Shown in pieces: positions 1 through 9,597 of a DNA stretch of 64,000 nt. The position numbers were made by a program, and so were the translations under genes. The stretch is from Piscicola geometra (Eukaryota; Annelida; Clitellata; Hirudinida; Piscicolidae): contig OX030964.1 in the NCBI GenBank assembly GCA_943735955.1, positions 922,575 to 986,574 of the forward strand, read 5' to 3'. The notes beneath the pieces were generated by a model. That model saw only the letters and a program-made list of their open reading frames with translations, ran no database searches and was not told where the DNA came from. How positions within the stretch are numbered: position 1 is the first letter of the stretch; the number at the start of each line of letters is the position of its first letter.

Positions 1-536
1 ATAGCAGGACAAAACTCCAGACACAGTGGTACTGTCCATAGCAGGACTTCCCAGCATCTTCACCCTGTTAATGCAATCTCAGCTTCGCTGGGCAGGGCAC
101 GTAGTCCGAATGCCAGACGAGAGACTGCCAAAAAGACCCTTCTATGGTGAACTTCTGCATGCACAGCGGTCTCAGGGTGGGCAAAAGAAACGCTTCAAAG
201 ACACTGAAAGCCTCACTAAAAGCGTTTTATATCAACGTAGAAACTTGGGAACAAGCTGCAACAAATCGTTCCATCTGGCGCTCTTCCATTCACAAAGGTG
301 CCATGACCTGTGAGGCAAACAGGATCAACGCTGCAGAAAAGAAGAGGCAAGTTCGTAAAGCCCGCACTGTCAACCCTCCTGGAGACGTCGCACTCATCCC
401 ATGTCCCTCATGTTCCCGAACCTTCCGTGCCAGGATCGGCCTCATCAGCCATCTGCGCACACACAGAGAGCCAGTCACAACACCCTCCGAATGACTTCAA
501 AGTGGTCCTCGTCGACTCGACGGACGAACAACATGC
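1..536 (+). mobile_element. 3' end of a CFDP2-type (APE) LINE, decayed
   Basis: Translation from base 5 gives QDKTPDTVVL, then LRWAGHVVRMPDERLPK and FYGELLHAQRSQGG, then after a frameshift a C-terminal C2H2 finger (CPSCSRTF..RIGLISHLRTH). This is the tail of the non-LTR retrotransposon ORF2 common in invertebrates, whose endonuclease is often annotated as craniofacial development protein 2-like. A TAG at 2-4 stands where the family has Trp, and a 2-base deletion near 202 relative to the copy at 41480-41935 shifts the frame. It lies in a DCAF1 intron. The shared 3' end with the second copy is near 536. Confidence 0.85.
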
Positions 537-700
537 TTGCCAAGTGCTTGCTCTGGTCGTTCCATCTGCAGAGCTGGGCAGTCTGTCCATGGGTGAGCCT
601 CTTCAATCCACAATCTGCATTGGTAAGCTCTGATCGTCGGGTGGTCGTGCCAGTGCAAATCGCTGACGTTTGAAGAGCTCTTCCTCAGCTTCCTCGCCAC
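537..700 (-). mobile_element. fragment of RNase-H LINE 3' region
   Basis: The minus strand reads DHPTIRAYQCRLW, then TDCPALQMERPEQALGKHV, the post-RNase H cysteine region of an I/Jockey-group LINE. The preceding residues (EEEL..) match the minus-strand end of the larger fragment at 5945-7030, so both belong to one family. It abuts the oppositely oriented LINE tail at about 536. Confidence 0.6.
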
Positions 701-703
701 TCG

Positions 704-1067
704 TTGCAGTGCAGAACTGCTCGAGCACTCGTTGCAGTGCAGAACTGCTCGAGCTCTCGTTGCAGTGCAGAACTGCTCGAGCTCTTGTTGCAGTGCAGAA
801 CTGCTCGAGCTCTCGTTGCAGTGCAGAACTGCTCGAGCTCTCGTTGCAGTGCAGAACTGCTCGAGCTCTTGTTGCAGTGCAGAACTGCTCGAGCTCTTGT
901 TGCAGTGCAGAACTGCTCGAGCTCTTGTTGCAGTGCAGAACTGCTCGAGCTCTTGTTGCAGTGCAGAACTGCTCGAGCACTTGTTACAGTGCAGAACTGC
1001 TCGAGCTCTTGTTGCAGTGCAGAACTGCTCGAGCACTTGTTGCAGCGGAGAACTGCTCGAGCTCTTG
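704..1067. repeat. 28-bp minisatellite, 13 copies
   Basis: The unit is built around GCAGTGCAGAACTGCTCGAG followed by CTCTTGTT. Thirteen near-identical copies are spaced exactly 28 bp. Each unit contains CTCGAG, GAGCTC and a short GCAGT/ACTGC inverted repeat. As 28 is not a multiple of 3, all three frames stay open, giving false ORFs on both strands. The following 200 bases (1068-1269) are AT-rich with no recognised feature. Confidence 0.95.
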
Positions 1068-1269
1068 TTTCCAGAAGTCCAGTCTTCAATTTTGTTGCTT
1101 TCTGTTTGCAGTTTGTTGTGACTTTGTCGGGATTTATATTTTTATTTTGTTTATGCTTATTGATAATTTTTTTATTGTTACGTTGGCGGTTATTTTTGTT
1201 GCAACATGGTTTTTTTTGTACTTTAATTTCTTGTTGTCATTAGCCCTCTCTGAGAAACTCTTTGGTTGT

Positions 1270-1711
1270 CCGATCATCATCACAACCACCACCATCATCA
1301 TCATCACCACCACTATCATCTTCACCACCACTATCATCCTCACAAAAACCACCATCATAATCACCACCACCATCATCATCACCACCACTATCATCATCAC
1401 CACCACCATCATCATCATCACCACCACTATCATCATCACCACCACCGTCATCACAACCACCACCATCATCACCACCACCATTATCACCACCATCATTATC
1501 ACCACCACCATCATCAACACCATCATCATCATCACCACCACCATCATCACCACCATCATTATCACCACCACCATCATCATCACCACAACCACCATCACCA
1601 CTATCACCACTATCATCACTACCACCACCACCACCATCACCACCACCATCATCATCATCACCACCACCATCACCACCACCACCACCATTATCACCACCAC
1701 CACCACCACAG
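1270..1711. repeat. CAC/CAT trinucleotide array at intron end
   Basis: Imperfect (CAC)n(CAT)n tract on the + strand with essentially no G. It runs straight into the CACAG acceptor of the DCAF1 exon starting at 1712, so the repeat doubles as the polypyrimidine region. Confidence 0.9.
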
Positions 1712-1849
1712 GACAACCTGGTGCTGAACGACGGAGTGTTGTGGTCGCTGCAGGACGGCAAGGCGCTGCACAAGTTCGACAAGTTCAACGTCAACGTCAG
1801 TGGCCTCTTCCACCCGAACGGCCTCGAAGTCATCATCAACTCGCAGATC
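1712..1849 (+). CDS. DCAF1: DCAF1 exon (C-terminal WD40 part)
   Basis: First visible coding exon of DCAF1/VPRBP, a WD40 substrate receptor that binds DDB1 in CUL4 E3 ubiquitin ligases (also used by the DYRK2-EDD ligase), mainly nuclear. It has 46 codons, phase 0 at both ends: [11 protein letters not shown]..., [27 protein letters not shown]. This follows the human segment [12 protein letters not shown]...[14 protein letters not shown] almost residue for residue. The acceptor is CACAG and the donor is GTTCGT at 1850. In this window the gene continues through exons at 5025, 5253, 5630, 8050, 8205 and 9258, all with matching phases. The N-terminal exons (armadillo-like, LisH and the first WD repeats) are not here, because everything upstream is retroelement or satellite. 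Identification is strong. Only the unusual GTTCGT donor is uncertain. Confidence 0.93.
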
Positions 1850-3395
1850 GTTCGTGTTGTTGTGTTGTGTTGTGTTGTTGTTGTGTCGTGTTGTTGTTGT
1901 GTTGTGTTGTGTTGTTGTTGTGTTGTTGTCTTGTTGTTGTGTTGTGTTGTGTTGTTGTTGTGTTGTGTCGTGTTGTTGTTGTGTTGTGTTGTGTTGTTGT
2001 TGTGTCGTGTTGTGTTGTTGTTGTGTTGTGTTGTGTTGTTGTTGTGTTGTGTTGTTGTTGTGTTGTGTTGTTGTTGTGTTGTGTTGTGTTGTTGTTGTGT
2101 CGTGTTGTGTTGTTGTTGTGTTGTGTTGTGTTGTTGTTGTGTTGTGTTGTTGTTGTGTTGTGTTGTTGTTGTGTTGTGTTGTTGTTGTATTGTTGTTGTG
2201 TTGTGTTGTTGTTGTGTCGTGTTGTTGTTGTGTTGTTGTGTTGTGTTGTTGTTGTGTTGTGTTGTTGTTGTGTTGTTGTTGTGTCGTGTTGTTGTTGTGT
2301 TGTTGTTGTGTTGTGTTGTTGTTGTGTTGTTGTTGTGTTGTGTTGTTGTTGTGTCGTGTTGTTGTTGTGTTGTATTGTTATTGTGTCGTGTTGTTGTTGT
2401 GTTGTTGTATTGTTGTTGTGTTGTGTTGTTGTTGTGTCGTGTTGTTGTTGTGTTGTTGTGTTGTGTTGTGTTGTTGTTGTGTTGTTGTGTTGTGTTGTGT
2501 TGTTGTTGTGTTGTTGTGTTGTTGTGTTGTTGTTGTGTTGTGTTGTGTTGTTGTTGTGTCGTGTTGTTGTGTTGTTGTCTTGTTGTTGTGTTGTGTTGTT
2601 GTTGTGTTGTGTTGTTGTCTTGTGTTGTTGTTGTGTTGTGTTGTTGTGTTGTTGTTGTGTCGTTGTTGTGTTGTGTTGTTGTTGTGTCGTGTTGTTGTTG
2701 TGTTGTGTTGTGTTGTTGTTGTGTTGTGTTGTTGTTGTGTTGTGTTGTGTTGTGTTGTTGTTGTGTCGTTGTTGTGTTGTTGTTGTGTCGTGTTGTTGTT
2801 GTGTTGTGTTGTGTTGTTGTTGTGTTGTGTTGTTGTTGTGTTGTGTTGTTGTTGTGTTGTTGTTGTGTCGTGTTGTTGTGTTGTTGTTGTGTTGTTGTGT
2901 TGTGGTTGTGTTGTTGTTGTGTCGTGTTGTTGTTGTATTGTGTTGTGTTGTGTTGTTGTTGTGTTGTGTTGTTGTTGTGTTGTTGTTGTGTTGTTGTTGT
3001 GTCGTGTTGTTGTGTTGTTGTTGTGTTGTTGTGTTGTGGTTGTGTTGTTGTGTTGTGTTGTTGTGTTGTTGTTGTGTTGTTGTTGTGTTGTTGTGTTGTG
3101 TTGTTGTTGTGTCGTGTTGTTGTGTTATTTGTTGTGTTGTGTTGTTGTGTTGTGTTGTTGTTGTGTCGTGTTGTTGTGTTGTTGTTGTGTTGTGTTGTTG
3201 TGTTGTGTTGTTGTGTTGTGTTGTTGTTGTGTTGTTGTGTTGTTGTGTTGTGTTGTTGTGTTGTTGTTGTGTTGTGTTGTTGTGTTTTTGTTGTGTTGTT
3301 GTTGTGTTGTTGTGTTGTGTTGTTGTTGTCTTGTTGTTGTGTTGGTGGTGTTGGTGCTGTGTTTGTGTGTAGTTTGTGTTGTTGTTGTTAAGACG
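1850..3395. repeat. G/T-only degenerate array, 5' half of DCAF1 intron
   Basis: About 1.5 kb of TTG and TGTTG blocks (GTTGTGTTGTTGTTGTG type) with scattered C and almost no A on the + strand. The long translated frames (CCVVVVLCC) are artefacts. With the A/C-only arrays at 3470-4945 it makes a base-composition switch across one intron. Confidence 0.95.
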
Positions 3396-3469
3396 TTGTT
3401 GTTTTGGCTTTGTGGTGGGGGTGGTAGTGGGAGTATTCTCGTCTTGTTTTTGTTGTTTTCATCCACCAC

Positions 3470-4345
3470 CACATCCGTCACTAGCACTCTCACCACAACA
3501 TCCCACCACATCATTCCACCACAACATCCAACCACAACATCCCACCACATCATTCCACCACAACATCCAACCACAACATCCAACCACAATATCCAACCAC
3601 AACCTCCCACCACAACATCCAACCACAACATCCAACCACAACATCCAACCACAACATCCAACCACAACATCCAACCACAACATCCAACCACAACATCCAA
3701 CCACATCCAACCACATCATCCAACCACAACATCCCACCACAACATCCCACCACAACATCCAACCACAACATCCAACCACAACATCCAACCACAACATCCA
3801 ACCACAACATCCAACCACAACTTCCAACCACAACATCCACCACCACCACATCCAACCACAACATCCAACCACAACATCCAACCACAACATCCAACCACAA
3901 TATCCAACCACAACCTCCCACCACAACATCCAACCACAACATCCAACCACAACATCCAACCACAACATCCAACCACAACATCCAACCACATCCAACCACA
4001 TCATCCAACCACAACATCCCACCACAACATCCCACCACAACATCCAACCACAACATCCAACCACAACATCCAACCACAACATCCAACCACAACATCCAAC
4101 CACAACTTCCAACCACAACATCCACCACCACCACATCCAACCACAACATCCAACCACAACATCCAACCACAACATCCAACCACAACATCCAACCACAACA
4201 TCCAACCACAACATCCAACCACAACCTCCCACCACAACATTCAACCACAACATCCAACCACAACATCCAACCACAACATCCAACCACAACATCCAACCAC
4301 AACATCCAACCACAACATCCAACCACAACATCCAACCACAACATC
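3470..4345. repeat. 13-bp A/C minisatellite (ATCCAACCACAAC)
   Basis: Tandem ATCCAACCACAAC units with variants (ATCCCACCACAAC, ATCATTCC). A larger block of about 300 bp recurs: the stretch containing CTTCCAACCACAACATCC plus CACCACCACAT appears near 3820 and again near 4115. The + strand is almost free of G. Confidence 0.92.
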
Positions 4346-4945
4346 CACCACCACCACATCCACCACCACCACATCCACCACCACATCCACCACCACCACA
4401 TCCACCACCACCACTACATCCACCACCACCACATCCACCACCACCACATCCACCACCACCACCACATCCATCACCACCACATCCAACACATCCACCACCA
4501 CCACATCCAACACCACCACATCCACCACCACCACTACATCCACCACCACCACCACATCCACCACCACTACATCCACCACCACCACTACATCCACCACCAC
4601 CACCACATCCACCACTACCACATCCACCACCACCACTACATCCACCACCACCACCACATCCACCACCACTACATCCACCACCACCACCACATCCACCACC
4701 ACCACATCCACCACCACCACTACATCCACCACCACCACATCCACCACCACCACTACATCCACCACCACATCCACCACCACCACATCCACCACCACCACAT
4801 CCACCACCACCACATCCACCACCACCACTACATCCACCACCACATCCACCACTACCACATCCAACACCACCACATCCACCACCACCACTACATCCACCAC
4901 CACCACCACATCCACCACCACCACATCCACCACCACCACTTTATC
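4346..4945. repeat. ACATCC(ACC)n array
   Basis: Repeats of ACATCCACCACCACC with one extra ACC or an ACT in many units. It continues the A/C-only half of the intron. A short (CA)n tract at 4981-5021 leads directly into the acceptor CACAG of the next DCAF1 exon. Confidence 0.92.
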
Positions 4946-5024
4946 CGCCTCGCACCAACACCACCAAACCATCTATGCAAGGACACACACACACGTACAC
5001 ACACACACACGTACACGTACACAG

Positions 5025-5118
5025 TGGGACATTCGCATGTACCACCTACTGCACAGTGTCGAGGCGCTTGATGGATGCCAAGTGATGTTCAACAAGACTG
5101 GCTCTGTCTTCTATGGAG
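5025..5118 (+). CDS. DCAF1: DCAF1 exon with WDxR motif
   Basis: Encodes WDIRMYHLLHSVEALDG, then CQVMFNKTGSVFYG, aligning to human WDLRTFHLLHTVPALDQ..NHTGTVIYG. The WDIR tetrapeptide is the DDB1-binding WDxR motif, so CRL4 docking is expected to be kept. It starts in phase 0 right after ATC of the previous exon and ends in phase 1 (GGA G). The donor GTGTGT merges into a (TG)n intron at 5119-5210. Confidence 0.93.
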
Positions 5119-5252
5119 GTGTGTGTTTGTTTGCGTGTGTGTGTGTGTTCGCATTTGTGTGTGTGTGTGTGTGTGTTCGCATTTGTGTGTGTGTGTGTGT
5201 GCGTGTGCCATCATTATCATCATCATGATCATCATCATGACGACGACCACAG

Positions 5253-5348
5253 CGGTGCACCAAGAGGACGACATGGGCGACAACCAGACGAAGAACCTCT
5301 TCTGCTCCTCCTTCCGCTCCTTCGACGGAGCCTCATACGACAACATCA
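5253..5348 (+). CDS. DCAF1: DCAF1 exon, end of propeller
   Basis: With the G carried over it reads AVHQEDDMGDNQTKN, then SSFRSFDGASYDNI, matching the human loop YGAMLQADDED...GSSFRTFNATDY. The acceptor is CCACAG. The exon ends in phase 1 before a GTTAGT donor. The local intron (5349-5629) is short, made of GTTG/CACC repeats and unremarkable sequence. Confidence 0.9.
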
Positions 5349-5629
5349 GTTAGTGCTGGTGGTGCTGCTGATGATGATGCTGATAGAGGTGATAATGATG
5401 CTAATAGTGGTGCTGATGATAGTGGATCTGTAATAGGTTGCTCAATTGTGTAGGAGGAGTGGATGGGCGTTCAAAATAAATTGGTTCAAACCACGGCAAA
5501 GCTACATCACCACCACAGTTCTACCAACATCATCATCAGCACCACAACCACCACAATCAGTATCATCACTAGCATCACCACAACCACCACAATCAGTATC
5601 ATCACTAGCACCACCACAACCACTCGCAG

Positions 5630-5703
5630 CCACATTTGACGTGAAGAGGACGATCTTCGACATGTGCACAGACTCATCAGACCAGTACCTGGCCGTCATC
5701 GAG
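5630..5703 (+). CDS. DCAF1: DCAF1 exon (FDVKR..LAVIE)
   Basis: Reads TFDVKRTIFDMCTDSSDQYLAVIE across the junction, against human [24 protein letters not shown]. This is the final WD40 strand set. The acceptor is CTCGCAG, phase 1 in and phase 0 out; the donor GTGGTG at 5704 runs into a GAT-rich array. Confidence 0.9.
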
Positions 5704-5714
5704 GTGGTGGTCTG

Positions 5715-5935
5715 ATGATGAGGGTGCTGATGATGATGATGAGGGTGCTGATGATGATGATGAGGGTGCTGATGATGATGATGAGGGTGCTGAAGATGAT
5801 GATGAGGGTGCTGAGGATGATGATGAGGGAGCTGATTATGATGATGAGGGTGCTGATGATGATGATGAGGGTGCTGAGGATGATGATGAGGGTCCTGATG
5901 ATGATGATGATGATGGTGTTGATTATGAGATGGAG
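5715..5935. repeat. GATGATGAGGGTGCT-type array in DCAF1 intron
   Basis: Units of (GAT)n-GAGGGTGCT, about 21-24 bp each, around ten copies with point changes. It lies at the 5' end of the 2.3-kb intron after the 5630-5703 exon. Confidence 0.9.
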
Positions 5936-5944
5936 AATGATGAA

Positions 5945-7030
5945 GTTTTGGTAGGCTCTGATCGCCGGGTGGTGCCCAGTACGGAACCTGCTCAGGTTGG
6001 TGCGAGCAAGTTTGGATAGCTCTTCCTCAGCTTTCTTGAGCGTGCCTTTGTAGATGCCATTCAGTCTGTCGTTACTGAAGTGGTGTCTTGAGGTCTGTGG
6101 CCTGAGACTGCTTGGCAGATCCCAGATTCAGATTGAACTTGTGTGGTAGGCTTTTGCAATTGAACTCTTACAGTAGCTGCCTCCGCATCAACCTCTTCGG
6201 CCCCACTCGAAGAGCAGTGCCTTGGCACCCAGATGAAGAGGACCTTTTTGTTCTGGTTGGCACACTGTGTAGTCAGCTCCATCTTTTCAATTTTTGAAAG
6301 GTGTAGAACTGCAAGATTGGCAAGAGCTCATGATCTCTACAGAGGTTTGAAGCGAGAAAAAAGACAATTGCTCAGCCGAGGCATGCAGAAGTGGACAGAC
6401 AAGGCAGTCAGAGGAGCAGAAGTGGGTCTTCATCACGCTTTTTCCAGCTTCAAAAAGCTAAAATCTGTTGCACCTTCTTAGAGACTTGCTCCTTCATCAA
6501 CGACAGCAATTTCATAGTTGATAAAAGCTGGATCGATGGAAATACCACTTTTTTAAACAAAGCGTCATCGAAGGCAAGCTGCTCGACAGTCAACGCCGCC
6601 AAGAGAGGCCGCATCGACATGAGCACAGACGCCCGAGAAGAGAGCAAATGAGCCCATGACTGCAAAAAGCATTCAACTGAAGAATTAATAATTCTCTCTC
6701 ACTCAACCAGTTCAGAGCCTCCTCAACCGCAATTCTTTCAGTGTCCATTGAGTTGCTCTTGTATCCTGTGGGCTTGTTCCAGTTAGCTACTTTCTGATCC
6801 CCTTGGTAGACCACCACCGCAGCACCACCATGCTTTGCCACACCTTGAACCGAGCCATCAGTGAAGATGGTAAAGTCAGCTTCCCCTTCCTGAGAGATGG
6901 CATCTTTAGCTGCGTCCAGTTGCATGAGATCAGGGTCGTGCTTGCTGGATTTGAAGTAACTGATGTTGAGAGGGAAGTTATTCTTTATTTTGCAGGTCTT
7001 CTGGGAAAAGTGCTCTTGCTTGTTCATAAA
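5945..7030 (-). mobile_element. RNase-H LINE fragment, decayed, antisense in DCAF1
   Basis: Minus-strand reading 7027-6590 shows an RNase H start, DFTIFTDGSVQGVAKHGG, with the first catalytic Asp, then the Glu helix (TERIAVEEALNWLSE). At about 6282-6200 comes the later segment VLFIWVPRHC (family WVPGHC) and EEVDAEAA. At 6060-5950 the C-terminal run KKAEEELSKLART, then RTGHHPAIRAY. Together this is the RNase H and tail of an I/Jockey-group LINE with several frame breaks. The reverse transcriptase is missing. Confidence 0.75.
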
Positions 7031-7039
7031 ATGTGGCCC

Positions 7040-7245
7040 TCAACTTCTCGGTGACTTGCCTCAACTTCTTGGTGACTTGCCTCAACTTCTTGGTGACTTG
7101 CCTCAACTTCTTGGTGACTTGCCTCAACTTCTTGGTGACTTGCCTCAACTTCTTGGTGACTTGCCTCAACTTCTTGGTGACTTGCCTCAACTTCTTGGTG
7201 ACTTGCCTCAACTTCTTGGTGACTTGCCTCAACTTCTTGGTGGCT
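7040..7245. repeat. 21-bp minisatellite, about 9 copies
   Basis: The unit CTTGCCTCAACTTCTTGGTGA is repeated almost without change. As 21 is a multiple of 3 it opens frames such as NFLVTCL in both directions. It has grown inside the LINE fragment, just 3' of the VTEKLRATF coding sequence on the minus strand. Confidence 0.95.
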
Positions 7246-7284
7246 TTCTCCTCAACAAGTGCTTTCCTGCACAGGGGCGCCTGG

Positions 7285-7905
7285 ATGTTGTAGATGTAGT
7301 GGTGTTGTTGTTGTGTTGATGTTGTAGATGTAGTGGTGGTGTTGTTGTGTTGATGTTGTAGATGTAGTGGTGGTGTTGTTGTGTTGATGTTGTAGATGTA
7401 ATGGTTGTGTTGATGTTGTGTTGATGTTGTAGATGTAATGGTTGTGTTGTTGTTGTGTTGATGTTGTAGATGTAGTGGTGGTGTTGTTGTGTTGATGTTG
7501 TAGATGTAATGGTTGTGTTGATGTTGTGTTGATGTTGTAGATGTAGTGGTGGTGGTGTTGTGTTGATGTTGTAGATGTAGTGGTAGTGTTGATGTTGTGT
7601 TGATGTTGTAGATGTAGTGGTGGTGTTGTTGTGTTGATGTTGTAGATGTAGTGGTGGTGTTGTTGTGTTGATGTTGTAGATGTAATGGTTGTGTTGATGT
7701 TGTAGATGTAGTGGTGGTGGTGTTGTGTTGATGTTGTAGATGTAGTGGTTGTGTTGATGTTGTGTTGATGTTGTAGATGTAGTGGTGGTGTTGTTGTGTT
7801 GATGTTGTAGATGTAGTGGTGGTGTTGTTGTGTTGATGTTGTAGATGTAGTGGTGGTGTTGTTGTGTTGATGTTGTAGATGTAGTGGTGGTGTTGTTGTG
7901 TTGAT
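7285..7905. repeat. TGTTGATGTTGTAGATGTAGTGG array
   Basis: G/T/A array of units 27-36 bp long, each with GATGTTGTAGATGTA plus a variable TGGTGGTGTTGTTG spacer, roughly 20 copies. The + strand is almost free of C. DCAF1 intron. Confidence 0.92.
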
Positions 7906-8049
7906 GTTGAATTTTAGTTCTGAGTGATTCGAAAGCATTGATATGTGCTTTATAAACTTGAAATCTTTTAAACACTAGTTCATTATTATAGCATCATTAT
8001 CATGCTCATAATCGTCATCATCATTGTATTCATCATCATCATCATCTAG

Positions 8050-8133
8050 TTCAACAAGGATTCTGTGTCGGTGATGGAGGAGTGCATATGTAGGCTGTAT
8101 GAGGTCGGAAGAGTGAAGGATGAGGAAGAAGAG
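8050..8133 (+). CDS. DCAF1: DCAF1 exon (CRLYEVGR)
   Basis: 28 codons, phase 0 to 0: [21 protein letters not shown], then VKDEEEEE-like acidic residues. Human has [32 protein letters not shown] at this place. The acceptor is ATCTAG and the donor GTGAGG. This is the transition from propeller to acidic tail. Confidence 0.9.
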
Positions 8134-8204
8134 GTGAGGAGGATGATGATGATGATAATGCGGTGGTGGTGATGATGATGATAATGCTTGTGATCATCCA
8201 ACAG

Positions 8205-8262
8205 GCCGATGATGAAGATGAAAACCATGACGACGACGACGACACCATTGACGACGATGACA
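8205..8262 (+). CDS. DCAF1: DCAF1 exon, acidic tail
   Basis: ADDEDENHDDDDDTIDDDD, then phase 1 before a consensus GTGAGT donor; acceptor CAACAG. The 71-bp intron before it (8134-8204) is itself GAT-rich, so exon and repeat look alike. The call rests on phase agreement with both neighbours and on the acidic tail of the family. Confidence 0.75.
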
Positions 8263-8434
8263 GTGAGTGCTTGACTGCTGTCCCAACCTTGCAGTCTTTT
8301 GATCGTAACTAAGTCTTGAGCACAATATTTATGGGGGTGGCGCTTGTGGAAACGATGAATTTTCAAGGTCCAGGCATGCATATATTTTGCAGTCAAACCC
8401 TCTAAACCACTTTTTGTAACCACCCTCCACACCA

Positions 8435-9256
8435 CCCTTCAACATACCTTTTAGAACACTCCACCCATCTCTAACACAACCTCCACACCACCTCCACACC
8501 ACTTGCACACCCCCTCCACACCACCTTGACAACCCTTTCACACCACCTGCACGCCACCTGCACACCACCTGCACGCCACCTGCACACCACCTGCACGCCA
8601 CCTGCACACCACCTGCACACCACTTCCACACCACCTCCACACCACCTGCACGCCACCTGCACACCACCTGCACACCACCTGCACGCCACCTGCACACCAC
8701 CTCCACACCACCTCCACACCACCTCCACACCACCTCCACACCACCTGCACGCCACCTCCACACCACCTGCACACCACCTGCACGCCACCTCCACACCACC
8801 TCCACACCACCTCCACACCACCTCCACACCACCTGCACGCCACCTCCACACCACCTCCACACCACCTTCACACCACCTGCACGCCACCTGCACACCACCT
8901 GCAATCCAACCCCACACCACCTGCAATCCACCCCCACACCACCTGCAATCCACCCCCACACCACTTGCACACCACCTGCACGCCACCTGCACACCACCTC
9001 CACACCACCTCCACACCACCTCCACACCACCTCCACACCACCTCCACACCACTTCCACACCACTTCCACACCACCTGCACACTACCTCCACGCCACCTCC
9101 ACACCACCTCCACACCACCTGCACACCACCTCCACACCACCTCCACACCACCTCCACACCACCTCCACACCACCTGCACACCACCTGCACACCACCTGCA
9201 ATCCACCTCCACACCACCTGCACACAACCTGCACACCACCTCCACACCACCTGCAA
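8435..9256. repeat. 12-bp minisatellite (CACCTCCACACC / CACCTGCACACC)
   Basis: About 68 units of CACC(T)[CG]CACACC with CACGCC variants, filling nearly all of the last DCAF1 intron (8263-9257). The unit length is a multiple of 3, so frames are open on both strands. The 8263-8434 stretch has no recognisable feature. Confidence 0.95.
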
Positions 9257-9257
9257 G

Positions 9258-9442
9258 GTCGTGATCTGGATGAGAGCTGGAACAGGGACAGTCATTTGGA
9301 TGAAGATGACCTACTTCCAGAAATTGATGATGCGGATGACGATGCTGATGACGATGATGATGACGAGGATGATGACGATGATGATGATGAGGATGATGAT
9401 GATGATGTTTTGTTTGAATTATCTGACATGTCGAATTTCTAA
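9258..9442 (+). CDS. DCAF1: DCAF1 last coding exon, acidic C-terminus
   Basis: Reads SRDLDESWNRDSHLDEDD, LLPEIDDADDD and long Asp/Glu runs, then VLFELSDMSNF and TAA at 9440-9442. Human DCAF1 also ends in a Glu/Asp-rich tail followed by a short hydrophobic end (IILSLNE). The acceptor is GCAAG, directly out of the 12-bp array, and the phase (2 bases in) fits the previous exon. The 3' UTR probably extends over 9443-9597 or into the transposon that follows; no clear AATAAA is seen before 9598. Confidence 0.85.
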
Positions 9443-9597
9443 ACTGCTGGGTGCCTGCGTGAGACTGCGAAGTGAGTGTTTGCGCTGCTGCTGCCAATAA
9501 TCAGATTCGATCAGTGTTGCTAACTTTATTTCAAACAAGAAGTCAATAGTAAAGTCAATGTACCGAAACAGTTATTATTTCTGACTGATCATCTTAG

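Noticed and set aside
704..1067. Possible CRISPR-like array of 28-bp repeats
   Set aside because: Units are head-to-tail without spacers and the genome is animal; plain minisatellite. The 27-bp and 17-bp arrays likewise.
670..5228. Long + strand ORFs of 556-1142 codons (CCVVVVLCC.., TTTSNHNIQPQ..)
   Set aside because: They follow G/T and A/C satellites through several frames and cross clear DCAF1 splice sites; composition is purely repeat-derived.
8329..9500. ORFs rich in Val/Cys/Trp or His/Thr/Pro overlapping the last DCAF1 intron
   Set aside because: 12-bp minisatellite in frame; conflicts with the supported exons at 8205-8262 and 9258-9442.
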